Shown here in pieces: positions 1-12,045 of a DNA stretch of 64,000 nt (the first letter of the stretch is position 1; every line of letters begins with the position of its first letter). Source of the DNA: Gnetum montanum (Eukaryota; Streptophyta; Gnetopsida; Gnetales; Gnetaceae); assembly GCA_015680685.1 (NCBI GenBank), contig MNCI01015029.1, forward strand, positions 311,777-375,776, given 5' to 3'. The position numbers and the translations under genes are program-made. The notes under the pieces were generated by a model, which saw nothing but the letters and a program-made list of their open reading frames with translations, did not search any database and was not told where the DNA came from.

Positions 1-1664
1 CTTCTTCACCGCTATAGCAGTTTGCACAGGCAAAAAGCAAAAAATGCAAAAAAACTTAGATAAAAATAGAAATAGCATAAAAATAGGAGCAACACTTGAA
101 CATGCAAGAAACTCATTGTGTAGCTTAACAGGTTTAAACGGTGATGGGAATGGTAGAAGATCCACCAATACATCTTTGATGGTGACTGGCTTAAGGGATT
201 CCCAATCCCCATCCAACCAACCAAACTCCCTGCATTTGCCATAAAGCTGGGAGTACCGGGTCGGGTAGGTTTTGTACTCACCCCCACATTGGCCTATCAT
301 ACGTGCGTGCATATTCTCAATGGAAGAAAACTCTCGTAGCATCATCCGTGCCAAGGCCAATGCATCTGTGTCACCATGAAGTCCATCTTTGTTGATAAAA
401 AGTCTAGTAACAAAAACACATTGTTAACATTTTCCTAGCATAGAAAGTATTGCATAGCGTAGCGGAATATGTTTACAGAACTCACCGACCAACACAGTAA
501 ATGGTTCCTGGTGGGTTTTGAAAACAAGTTTCCATATGAGAAGCAATAAACAAGGTGTTGTACAGATGGTAGCAATTGTATTCGTGCATCTCTCAAACCT
601 AGGCCAAACATCTGAAACCTTTTGGGTGCTGACTCGATCCTTCTCCCTACCTACTCCTAATTGCTCCATCTGTCAAAAATCTCAGAATACCCTGATTTGC
701 CCCAGGCAACAGAGTTTCTGTCACAATCGCTACTACCTCCTTCGACAAGTGTGACCAAATGATCACACTGAAGTGCTAGAGGAGAAATTGCAGGAAGTCA
801 CATGCACCTTCTTGGAACCAGATCACCTACTACCCCACACGTGCATGGGGCAGAGGAACTTTGGCCACTGGTTCGCTTAGGTAGCATAGGACTCCTACGA
901 TTTCTAGGACAATTAAGATTGGCCCTAGCACCATCCTTCATAACATAATTGCAAATGAGAACGTCATGTTCTAGTGAGATTCACACATAGCATTGCAGAA
1001 TTAGTAGTTAGCAGATAGCATAGCATGACTCTCTCCATGCATGTAGCGTAGCAAAAAACATGAAGGAAATAGCATAGCAGAAGTAGCCTAGCATAGCAAA
1101 AAAAGCTAAACACAAATATTTTAACAAGAAAGAATTCAATGCGCTGCCCTAGTTTCACAAAATCTTCTACCTAATAAAATGATTTGCATTACACCGTGAT
1201 AGATACGTGTTACGCTGTCAAATCATGCATATGGCCAAAACCTCCTTAGGGTTGCACGCTATGCTATTCGCATGCTAAGTTGTTAAAATTTCTTAAGCTT
1301 CCATGGCAAGCTAGCTACAACAAAGGTGGTTTAAGCAACACTGCATGCAACCTTAATGTAGCATCCATACACCTATCATGGCTGAATCGACAATAGTGAT
1401 AGTGTAATGGCCAAAATAGCAACAAAACGATGATGGAAAATATAGGTTTGCATAACAAAAAATCACAGAAATAAAAATAGAGAAAGTAGAAGCAATAACC
1501 GTATCATAACAAAAAACAAAAGGGAATAGCATAATAACTTACTGGTTTGATGGGGTCTCCTCTCACATCACAATGCGTGCCTGTGACACACGTCCCAGGG
1601 TCTCCTTCACTTCGTCGACCTTGGCGAGTGCTAGGTGCTTGCGTTCTCTCTTGGGAGCCATCAT
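1..1664 (-). pseudogene. Opposite-strand gene of copy A1, exons 1-3 and start of exon 4
   Basis: Exon 1 runs from 1664 to 1543 (starts MMAPK, then KH, LAKVDEVKETLG) and ends at a GTAAGT donor. Exon 2 runs from 935 to 486 and stays in one frame to a GTGAG donor. Exon 3 begins at 403 after a CTAG acceptor and ends near 130. Exon 4 begins at 11 after TATAG. Joining exons 1-2 and 2-3 keeps the frame, and the peptide aligns with A2 (CYHLYN, TCFQNPP, GLHGDTD, LALA, TYPT, DVLVD are shared). Several in-frame stops show it is dead. No known family was recognised. It lies divergently beside pol, as in A2 and A3. The gene was found by comparing copies; the function is unknown. Confidence 0.72.
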
Positions 1665-1795
1665 TTCGGTTGCCAATTCTTTCTTAGATGCTACGTTGAA
1701 TCACATTACTCTTGGTTAGCAAAATCGCTCTATGCTCTAAATGAAAACTGTGCACTGGTACGGTGAAAATGACAAGTTTATCGTGGGTAAACCAC

Positions 1796-1803
1796 TATTT
1801 ATA
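1796..1803 (-). promoter_or_regulatory. TATA box of the A1 opposite-strand gene
   Basis: On the minus strand the sequence reads CTATAAATAG, followed by a short leader to the ATG at 1664. The surrounding 120 bases align well with the region around 20840 in A2, including the segments before and after the TATA box. Conservation between copies makes a real core promoter plausible. Confidence 0.6.
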
Positions 1804-1929
1804 GCTAAAATGGTAAAGAAGAACTTGTCATTTTCTCTCCCCGATTAATGAGAGGCATTCCATACAACGTAGCATTTCCCCATAGCGTAGCGGGACTATT
1901 TGCATTATGGTAGGTGGGCTCGACCGAAA

Positions 1930-2330
1930 ACGTTGACCCACTTCAAACTAGTTGTTAGCCTTCGCAAAAATAACTAACCAGATGGTTCACAAAGACCTTA
2001 AACTAGTAGCCTCTAACTTTTGTACTCAGATGGTCTACAAAGAACTGAAACTAGCAAATTCTAACCCATAGCCTCTATCAAGTTAATGGTCCGCAAAGAC
2101 CTTAAACTAGCAGCTCTGAGACATAGCTTTGATCTCGTTAGCGGTCTGTAAAGACCTTAAACTAATACTTCATATTTTTGCTATAATAGCTTGTTAGCAG
2201 TATGCAAATACCTTAAATTAACACCTTTAATTTGTGAATCTTACCCGATAGCAATACACAAAGACCTTAAACTAGTAGTTTTACACTTTTGCATCCAGGT
2301 AGTTTGCTATGACTTTAAACTGGTAGGTTG
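1930..2330 (+). repeat. Tandem-repeat spacer upstream of A1 pol
   Basis: Degenerate units of about 60-75 bases each contain a core like GACCTTAAACTAG preceded by GGTCTGCAAA. At least six cores are visible. The cluster lies between the opposite-strand gene's promoter and the start of pol, and related cores recur after pol. Confidence 0.75.
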
Positions 2331-2459
2331 CAAATTTCACATCATATTTTATAGTTGTTTCAATTGTTCACATCTCACTACTACTTTACAAATTTTTACT
2401 ATGCACTGTTGCTACAAATAGGTATCCCTTAACTAGGCATTCATCTCATTGTGGCAAGT

Positions 2460-5400
2460 TGAGTAAGAATGGCAATGCACCATGATCTTTCTTCACCTCT
2501 AGCCTTGACAGATCCATACGGTGAGCTTGCAGGACAACTAAACCCATAATTAATAGATTAGGGATCATCCATAGATAGCACTGCAGCATACTTAGAAACA
2601 TTCCTAGATTGGCCCAAACATCTGGTCCAAGCTCTAGATTTAGAGGGTAGGGATGTAATCGAGGATCCTCTCATCGAGACGCTTGTAACCACATCCAGGG
2701 GGAAATAAAAACATTAAAGCTTAGCTCCTTCCTAGATTCGCAAATGCACAAAGATGTGACCAAGGTACTACAGGATAACATCAAAGTATTCGCATGGTCT
2801 TACAATGACATGCCAGGTTTAGATCCAAGGCTCATACAGTACAACATTGTCTTAGATTCGTAGATGAAAGCAATTAAGCAGAACGCTCGCAAGGTTAAAC
2901 CAGAGATCACACTAGCCATATGGGATGAAATCACCAAACTCTATCAGGCTAGTTTCATCCAGGCAGTTGATTACTCAGAGTGGGTGTCAAACATCATTGT
3001 GGTTTCGAAGAAAATAGGAGGAATATGTATTTTTATAGACTTTCGGGATCTGAACAAAGCCACGATCAAAGAAAATTTCCCACTACTGAGTATCGATCAA
3101 CTCATTAACACTATGGATGATCATGCTCTATTATCCTTCATGGATGGTTTCTCTAGCTACAACCAAATTTGCATCAACCAAGAGCATCCATTAACAATGA
3201 CTTTCATGACCCCATGGGGTACTTTCTATTACACTATGATGTCCTTCAGGCTCAAGAATGCTGGAGCAATCTACCAGAGATCCATAACTTACATCTTTAG
3301 TGACTACATCCTAGAAATGTTGAACAACTATGTGGATGACATAGCGGTTAATTCTAAAGAAGCCTCTGATCATCCCAATGATCTAGTGTAGTCCACAAGC
3401 ATTGCCAGATGCATGATTTATGCCTTAACCTAAAAAGTATCTTTGGGGTGAGAACCGGATGCATGTTAGGATTTGTAGTATTGAAGGTTGGAATACAAGT
3501 GGACCTTGACAAAGTTAAGGCCATCGTTAATCTAGCACCCCCTACAAACCTTAAAGAATTGCATGGGTTACAAGGTAGAGTACAGGTTATTAGAAGGTTT
3601 ATAGTAAAGTTGATTGACAAGTTACACCCCATGCAACATCTACTAAAGAAAGGGTTTAACTTCGAATGGACAACACAATGCCAACAAGCTTTTGATGATC
3701 TGAAGAAAGAGCTTTTACACTTCCTGACTATGTAGCCACCAAAGAGGGATAAGCCTTTCTTCATCTACCTTGCCACCTCAGACACGTCTATAGTGGCACT
3801 ATTATGTTAGAGATGAGATGACGGTTCTGACATTTTAGTGTATTATCTAAGTCATGCATTGATAGCATATGAGGAAAAACAAAATGATGTGGAGAAAAAC
3901 TGCCTTACCCTAGTCTTTGCATTAAAAAAATGGAGGCATTATCTCTTTCATAGTAAGGTTAACATTGTTTGCAAGAGAAATGTACTCCAGGCTATCGTGA
4001 ACAATTTGTATGAAAGCAGCAAAATAGCCTAGTGGAAAGCCATAACCGTAGAATCTAATTTCCACTATGTAATCCAATCATCAATGAAAGGTCAAGTTAT
4101 AGCTACGTAACTCACAACCTCACCCATCAACAATTAGGTGATCATAGATCCCAAATTCCTTGACAACAATGTTAGCACTATCAACACTATCCCATCACGT
4201 CTTGAAGCCACTTTGCACTTCGATAGTGCCTCGACCACATGAGGAGGTAGTGCAGCGGCCATCATTACATTCCCCTTTGGGGAAATGCAACCTTTTTCCT
4301 ATCGTTTTGCATTCCTTTGTACAAACAACATGGCAGAGTACGAAGGGTTACTTAGGGACCTCTTAGTAGCCTAAGCATTAAGCATCCAACACCTTGAGAT
4401 TCGTGGGGATGCACAACTCGTTGTGAATCAAATCACTATGGTCTATGCCTATAATGCTACACATCAAAAGTCTTATTACGACCTAGCGAAAAGTATGCTC
4501 AAATAGTTTGCAACAATGGAAAACACGTGCCGTGCAATGAAAACACCATAGCAGATGCCTTGGCCACCCTAGCATTAAACATGCCACCACACCTGTTCAA
4601 AATTTTGCTAGCTTTGATTATTGAGTGTATGGAGCCTATCACTCAAGCAGTACACATAGCCTCTGTTAGCGCTAGGAATACCCAGGAGTGGTATGCCAAT
4701 ATTAAAGCCTACCTGCAACATGGTGAGCCCCCACGTGGATTGACATCTACCTAGAGAGATGCGATCCGCAAGCATGCTCGACAATATGTGCTCATGGGAG
4801 ACAACGCCCTGTGCAGATGCTCCTTTGATGGGATATTGCTGGTATCTGTTAATGAGAAGCAAGCACAGAAGGTCATTAATGAAGTACACAAGGGACTGTC
4901 TGATGGACACATAGCACCAAGGGCCATGGTAGCAAAAATCATATGCTTAGGGTACTATTGGTCTCACATGAAGCACAATTGCTTCACCAAAGTCAAGAAT
5001 TATGATATGTGCCAAAAATACACAAATCTTATACATGTTTCACCCACAGAGTTGCATCCAATGTAGATCACATGGCCTTTCCAATGATGGGGACTAGACA
5101 TCATCAGACCTATCATGCCTAAGTCTTCCATAGGGCATAGCTTCATCATCACTGCCACCGAGTATTTTATGAAGTGGTTGAAGGCTATTCCTCTTATGAA
5201 GACTACATCCCAGTAGGTTTGCCACTTCCTCTTAGACAACATCATAACAAGGTTTAGGCTTCCCATGACTATTGTGATTGATAATAGGTCACAATTTAGT
5301 AATGCGGAAACCAAAACCTTTTGCAGCAATCTTGGCATTAGGTAATCATTCTCCTTGCCATACTACCTGTAGGTAAATGGACAAGCAGAAGCTACAAACA

Positions 5401-5930
5401 AGTTCATCATCAACTTGCTCAAGAAAATTCTTAACAACAGCAAGAGGCGATGCCATGAGAAAATCCTCTATGTGCTATGGGCTTATAGGACGATGTGCAG
5501 GACTATGACAGGTAAGACACCATATAGTCTTCTTTATGGATCTGAAGTGGTGTTACCTCTTGAGTTGTAGGTACCGTCACTTCAAATGATCCAATCAAAT
5601 TTCGTGAGCGAAGCCCAGAACAATGAGTCGAGGATCATCGACCTTGACTCAATAGAGGAGGAGCACGAACAAACACTTGGTCACATAGAGAATTATTAGA
5701 ATAAGCAATGGCAGAAGCATCATGCAAACCTGCATCAACGACCAGTAAAGAAGGGAGACCTTATTCTCAAGGCTTTCTATGACCATGTGAACAAATTCTT
5801 ACCAAACTAGGAAGGTCTGTTCATGGTCACAAAATCCTACAGGAATGGGGCCTTCAAGCCAGCAGACATGGATGGCATCGAGTTCACAAATCCTATAAAT
5901 CATTCATACCTCAAGCCTTACTACATCTGA
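2460..5930 (+). pseudogene. A1 pol: RT, RNase H, archaeal-type RNase H, integrase (broken)
   Basis: A short N-terminal linker is followed by RT (about 2864-3400; motifs FIDFRDLN, SFMDGFSSYNQI, YVDDIAV). Then come RNase H (about 3740-4090; YYLSHAL, LVFALKKWRHYL), a second RNase H domain (about 4200-4570; HFDSA, AEYEGLL, GDAQLV, ADALATLA) and integrase (about 4760-5930). Integrase shows an HHCC-like N-terminus, core motifs WGLDII, IDN and QAEATNK, and a C-terminal GDLVLKA-like tail. The second RNase H with four acidic positions is a hallmark of the Tat lineage. Frameshifts near 3395 and 3740 and many TAG/TAA stops inactivate it. The expected FDGA is FDSA. Confidence 0.9.
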
Positions 5931-5959
5931 TGCACGAGCAAGATAAGCAAACGTCTGCT

Positions 5960-6290
5960 ATGATGTAAAACTAGCAGAGACTGTCAACCATGATGTAAAA
6001 CTGGCAAAGCACATTTGCTATGACATTAAACTAGCACAAATGATCTACTACGACATTAAACTAGCACAGACAGTCCACTATGAATTTAAACTGGCCTATC
6101 CATTGTCCACTACGATGATAAACTAGCACTGTAGCCTGCTTGGACCTTAAACTAGCACAATGGTTTGCTAGGACCTTAAACTAGCTCATCCACCATCCAC
6201 TATGATGATAAACTAGCACAATGGTCTGCTAAGACCTTAAACTAGTGCACCATGGTCTACTGAGATCTTAAACCAGTGCATCAAATGGTT
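5960..6290 (+). repeat. Tandem-repeat cluster downstream of A1 pol
   Basis: Units of about 35-50 bases carry cores such as TATGATGTAAAACTAGCA and GGACCTTAAACTAGC. About ten are visible. The orientation relative to pol is the same as in the upstream cluster. The cluster begins right after the pol stop. Confidence 0.8.
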
Positions 6291-7692
6291 TACCAAGAGC
6301 TAAATTGGGTTCACGGCATGACCCTAGCATGCATCCATGACTCATCAAACAAGCAAGCATGCACACTTCCAACACATGATGGGATGTTGTATTTCCCGAA
6401 TGTAGTTAATGATGCTAAGAAAACACCCATGGAAATATGTGCAATTCCATTGCCCCTGGCATCTTACTGATCCTCTGAAGATGTCTTATGACATCTTGTT
6501 GACCTTTCAGAGCTACGACCACCATGGCCCTTTGCCTTCGTAGTAACTTCCATAGTCAACGCCTACTGTTGGAGTCCCAACACTATTGTGGCCTAGTTGC
6601 AATGGTGTTATCCTCCAGCCCCAACCAATGCCTGAGCCCAAAAGATGTTTAGCTAATGAGTAGCCTATCTCAGAACTAAACTGCATAATGTTTACCTTTG
6701 GTGGGGTTTCCTGAGCACTCGCATCACTGCAATTTCTAGCTGCCTTGGTGCTTGCCTTTCCACGTTGAAGCTACCAGACCTACTGCTAGCCTTTTTGGTT
6801 TGGACATCACATGCCTTAGCAACAATGCCTAGTGTTCCAGCAACATCCAAAGCATGAAAGACCTTTGCCTTTGTTTCACTTGATGGTTGTCTCTTTTGGT
6901 TTTCTCTCTATTGTGTTTGTAGGATATGTGTCGAAGCGGCATTGGTTGAGGGTGCATTTTGCCAATGTGGCAAGGTGCTACATCGTTCCAAGATGGCCAT
7001 CGTAACTAGCTTGGCTACTTTGAAATGCACATCCTACCCTCCCCCTTAACCACCTTTACCTCATTCCTTACACATGTAATTCTCCTTTTCATGTATGTTT
7101 TACGATCTTTTCCTAATGCCTATAAAGCCCTCCCGTATGCTCAACCGTGAAGTCCATGAAACATGTAATGCAACTCACAACATGGGAAGCATCTGTAGGT
7201 AGGTTAAAGCTCTACGTGGATGTAATGTAACTCATCCTGGGAAAGAAACACATGTCCTACAATAATAAGGTTTTTTGCAAAGGAAAAAGGCAAGGCAACA
7301 AAAGATAAGTGTAAAAGAGCAAAAGCTCACGCAAAAAAAAAGAGGCATGCCTAAAACAAATGGCACCTCAGCTGTTTCACACTAATCATCTCTAAGCATT
7401 CTGATGAGAGGTCAGATGCCTAAAAAGGAAAAGATGCTCATGCATATCAACTCCCTCACAAGCACTCCGATGAGGGACTACATTGCTACTTCTTTCCCTT
7501 CTTGAAACTGTCTTCACAGCTCTACCCTTTTCCCTTTTCTTACATAACTATCCTAGCACTCATTAGCATCACTAAGTGACATCTGGACAACTACTACTAA
7601 GCAAATGTTAGCATCTTATTTTTCATGGTATGTTGTATTCTTTGTCAGCATCTCTCGAGCCCATCCTCCAAGTGTCGACAAAGAGGGACCAA
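6291..7692 (+). other. A1 non-coding 3' region and polypurine tract
   Basis: No coding sequence is supported. Short blocks are shared with A2 (about 16380-16560, -) and A3 (from about 39030), for example CTGGCATCYTACTGATYCCTC. The last bases before the LTR, CAAAGAGGGACCAA, are a plausible polypurine tract; A3 has CAAAGAGGTGCCAT at the same place. Confidence 0.6.
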
Positions 7693-9540
7693 TGAAACAC
7701 CCTAAAATTTCAAGGCACTCTTGCTTCACCAGGGTCTTTGAAATGAGGCAAACATTTTCACAAGTATAGCCTCATGATATTTTGGTAGGAAATGAATGCA
7801 TTGAGTTTAGACTATTTAGTTCAAAAAATTTTCTACCCCCGGAGCTGATAGGCCTGATGGATTCTCTGGCCTGCCCATCTGGGTGTTTCACCTGGCTAAT
7901 AGTCTATTTAGAAATCATGCTTAGAGTTGTCGGTGGTGCTCATGTTGCGTAAAACAGTTCGACAAGTTTTCTAGTGAAGAAATTTGCTATGCTACGCTAT
8001 GCTATGTAGTGTAGCAGGCCTCAAAAGATGGTTTCTCAAGCAACCAAACTGTTGTAGAATAGAGTGATACGCTATGCTACGCTACACAGCGTAGCACAAC
8101 ATAGCAAAGGCAAAACAAAAAGGCCCAGATTACCTGGTGATTCCAATTGCACTCCACAAGCACTCCAACCTTTAAAACCAGTTTCTTTATTCGACTTCAG
8201 GTCCTTTGGCAAGGACTTACTAGAAAGTGGCGGATTAAGCAAAAAAGTAGGATTTCCGGCTGCTATGCTATGCTACGCTCCATAGCATAGCACAATGTAG
8301 CGACATTGAAAGAGCAGCAAGAAATGCTTCAAATGTAATTTTAGCAAGTCCAAAGGCCCCCCTTTGCAAAAGGTAAAATTTCTAGCTGTTAGCATAATCA
8401 GAACTTCAAATAAGTGTTTGCAACTTTAGCACGAGTCACAGATAAAGCCAGCTGCTATGCTATGTTATGCTATGTAGCGTAGCACAATGTAGCAGAGATG
8501 CAAACTAAATGAAGTGCTTCCAAGGTTAACCAAATGTGTGCTGAAGCTTCCAACAGATGTAGTTGACTTCAACGAAAATTTCCTTTTCAAACTGATGGCT
8601 ACATTGTGCTATGCTACATAGCATAGCACAGTGTAGCAAGCAGCTGCGCTATGCCATCGTGCTATGCTACATAGCATAGCACGGCATAGCAAATAGCTAT
8701 GCTACACCAATGTGCTTCATCTCTTGCTTGCATTATCTGCACACTTCACATCAGCACTTCCAGTTTCGATAGCGTGATTGCAACATGGCAAGTTCACAAT
8801 TGGCTTTGCATGTCCATGCAATACAAGCATGTCAGCATCTCATGGGTCTAGGACACATGGCATCTTAACCACATCTCTCACCTGCTCTTGACCCTATAGA
8901 TACCTCGACAAGAAACACTCAAAGGGTTGGCAAAATTGGGCATTTGTTGGAAAAAAAGTTGGTTGGAAAACTTGGTTTGCAATTGGCAACTTTGAGCATT
9001 GTTGGCATTGGTTGGCATTTTAGCAATTCAAAGCAAGTTTGGCACTTTTAGAGTTGTCACTTGGCATTAGCTTTTTGCTTGTTGGCACTTTGTACTTTTG
9101 GCTCTTAAGCTTGTACTTGAAAACATAGTTGAGGAATTTTGAGCATTCTGGTCATTCCTGGATTCCCTGTGCCCTCCAGTACTATACCACTTCTTATATA
9201 GTTGCAAGCAGAGAAGAGAATCGAACCTATGACTTTGTAGTGGTGCATTTTCTCATCCTAGTTACTCTATTTTTTCTATATTGTCATCACTGTTCAAAAA
9301 TTATTTTCTTCATTATCACATTTATTAATCATTAGTTATATTTCACGTATTTTTCACTTAAAATAATGTTTACATAAGGTTAAGTTACACCGACTAATTC
9401 CCTATCTGATTGACTAGACTATTTAGGGTGACACATTTCCATTTTATCTAGCACAACCCTCACACAGATCCGAGGTTAAAATTATTCATGCAACAACCTC
9501 TTGGTGTTTCCAGCCATTGACATTTTCGGTCGCTAGAACA
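7693..9540 (+). repeat. A1 3' LTR
   Basis: It starts TGAAACACCCTAAAATTTC, matching the starts of the A3 LTRs (33561, 40078) and, on the minus strand, the A2 5' LTR (32205). A TATA-like TATAGATA lies at 8895, followed by the shared leader ACTCAAAGGGTTGG. U5 ends GCTAGAACA at 9540, beside B1 gag sequence. The length of about 1.85 kb fits the A2 5' LTR. No second A1 LTR is in the window. Confidence 0.85.
7983..8690. repeat. Array of GCTAY/RTAGC palindromes in the A1 LTR U3
   Basis: Five or six clusters, 80-190 bases apart, each consist of GCTAT/GCTAC pentamers that run into the reverse complement, for example GTGCTATGCTACATAGCATA. Each could form a hairpin. Clusters lie near 7990, 8075, 8270, 8460, 8610 and 8660. 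Confidence 0.85.
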
Positions 9541-12045
9541 AAGGATCTAAAACAGGAACATAGACACATGACAAAGCTGGACATTTTGAGCATAACCATG
9601 ATCAAGGCCATGACCAGCAAAGAGAAGGAAGCAGGAACCATGATGATGATGGTCCTCCTTCTTCGTCACCTTCATCCTCTCCTTTACACTCTCCTTCAAG
9701 ATTTGGATGCAGTCACAAGGAAAAAGACCTTGATGATAATGGTAAGCGAAATGGGAATCATAGACAAAGTAGTCGAGAAAGGGGATGAGAGCATTCTAGA
9801 GAAACTCATCATGAGAGGAGGGAGAGTAGGGAACAACATAGGCATCATAGATGCCATTGAGAATATGATAACGATGAACCCCTACTTGCTACCCGATGTA
9901 TGCTAGATATAACTAAGGCTATTATAATCCCAACAATGCACCAAAAAGATAGTAGGATCAAAAGATTGAACATGAACAATATCCCACAATTTGAAGGGGG
10001 ATACAACGCGCATCCTCAAAATCATTTTCAAGCATTTCATGATGCATGTGCCTTGCAAAACATAGAAAATGAATGGAAAAAGCTCAAGTTGTTTCCATAG
10101 ATACTGATCAAAGAAGCAAGAAGCTGGTACTCGTCCTTAGAATCAAAATCCATTTGCCGATGGAGTACCATGTTAGAACTGTTCAATGATAAGTATCAAA
10201 TCTACTCACGAGTGTCCAACCTACAAAAGAAAATCCAAGGATGAAAAAAAGGTGGACATGAACCCTTAGATGCTGCCATGGGATGATATTAAGCACTATT
10301 ACATCATTGCTCAAGCCATGGTTACTCGCAAAAGGAACAACTATGCCATCTCATAGATGGGCTTAGGCACGAAACACAAAGAACCCTTGGGACTTATGCC
10401 CAAGGAAGGCTAATTGAGCTTAGGGTTCATCAAGTACAAAGATTGTTGGAGCAAGTTGCTAAAGAGGAAGATGAGTTAAGGAAAAGAGAGAGTGCAAAAG
10501 AATATAATAGAGATCCTTCCCTCCAAAAGAAGGAAGTTAGATTTTGTGAAGATGAAGAAGAGTCACCACTTGAAGAGATGGTGAATAGGAAAACCTTGCC
10601 CATTGAAAAACATGCATTGGAAGTATCGGCAAAGGTGGACCAAATGTGAGACTCCCTACATAATAGATTGTAAACAGTTCTCAAAATAGTAGAGGAGTCT
10701 AGAGAGGAAGGTAGTTGTCGAGAAAGGAGAAAAAAGAGAGAAGCTGAATATGCACATAACAAAGGTAAGGGCAAAGTTTCCATTGTCAAAGAGGTTGTTG
10801 ATTTAGATACAGACAATGATGGTGGATGTGAGATATGCCAATATGACCATCCTAAGGGATGTTGCCCTGTAATCTCACATCTGTAGGAGTTTGGGGTGTA
10901 TGCACTAAACCCATGATTAAATAAAAGGCAAACACCCAGAAGGTTACCTTATCCCCAAGGTAACCCAAGGCAGTTGCACCAACACTTGATGTATTATCCA
11001 AGTGGAACTCCACCACAACCAAATGAGTAGTATCAATAGTGGTAGCACCCACAATCATGGGGAATGACACCACCATGCTAACAGTACCCTTACTGTTAAC
11101 CCGACTCATATGGATACTATGTGTAATAGCCAATCTCTCCATGTGACTCTCCTAGTCACGTTTCTTCCCAACCTCACTACCAGACCCATGAGTATTATAG
11201 AACTCCTTCTCCTAGGGGAGATGTTCCACAAACATACTATTCTTCTCATCTAGCCACATCTCTTCCACCCTTAAATCCATTACCACCTGCTCCAACCATC
11301 CAGGGTGAGTTTCGTGCCTAGCCATAGCAATGTAACGTTACAAGGGTTGTTAATTCTCACCCTACTATTGGTTTAGACAATCACACAAAGAAGAGACCTT
11401 TCTTTAGGACCAATAGTCCAACCAAGTCCTTGTAGTCACAAGCTGCTAACTCTCCAAAGGCCTGACCATCATATGAAACTTTGGAACTCCCTTCAAACTA
11501 AAGGCAACATTCAATGCATACAGTCATGTTGACGCATATCATTACTGATTAGATTAAGGCTGGTTATCTTCCTAGGAAATTCTCCAATCCTGGGAGTCCT
11601 CTTATATATTTACAAATTACTGGGAATGAACCTTGAAAAGCTCTTTTGGATTCAGGTTCTAGTATCAACTTAATCTCTCAAGAAATGTACAAAGCTTGGA
11701 ACCTACCTCAACTAAAAAAGAGTAACATTCCTTTAGATCTGGCTGACCAGTACATCATTGTTCCATTATAACTAGTGGAGGACATTGTTACCAGTATTTG
11801 TGGATGGTCATATCCATCCGACTTCCTAGTGATTCAAGTTAACAACTATAAGGGGGACTTCCCAATCATAATTGGAAGAGCATGGCTAAGCACAATTGAC
11901 ACATGCCTAGGAGTACGTGATCTTTCCCTGGAAATATCAAAGAAAAATACATTTGTAAAGATCAACAAGAAGAAAGTTCGTGCATCGCATATAGTGACAC
12001 AGGGTGTAGTTACATGTAGAATTCTTCGTTTGTACAATGTTTAAC
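9541..12045 (+). pseudogene. B1 gag-protease (broken, 5' end lost to A1)
   Basis: The gag core (about 9900-10430) has IPQFEGGYNA and FHDACALQNIENE, then a helical, charged region with CEICQYDHPKGCC (10827-10865), a non-standard CX2CX3HX3C knuckle. The protease (about 11580-12045) has LLDSGSSINLISQEMY, the aspartic active-site motif, and later PIIIGRAWLS. Regions at 9900, 10443 and 11775 share one frame, so damage there is mainly stop codons. The sequence parallels B2 gag-pro almost throughout. The N-terminus is cut at 9541 by A1. Confidence 0.88.

Larger units (their letters stand above)
1..9540 (+). mobile_element. Copy A1: Tat-like Ty3/gypsy element, left part outside window
   Basis: Visible in order: the opposite-strand gene (1-1664), a tandem-repeat spacer (about 1930-2330), pol (about 2460-5930), a second repeat cluster (5960-6290), a non-coding 3' region and the 3' LTR (7693-9540). 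Order and sequence match A2 on the other strand and A3. The element ends at 9540, where the gag region of element B1 starts abruptly. Its 5' LTR and gag-pro should lie left of base 1. If the boundary is right, the target duplication should be AAGGA (9541-9545), which cannot be checked here. Confidence 0.85.

Noticed and set aside
44-287. Short open frames on both strands at the left edge as genes
   Set aside because: They overlap exon 3 of the A1 opposite-strand gene. The minus-strand one includes part of that exon read through the intron; the plus-strand one is its shadow.
9517-9906. 129-codon frame as a gene
   Set aside because: It is out of frame with the gag sequence conserved between B1 and B2; low-complexity GATGATG and CTTCTT runs keep it open.
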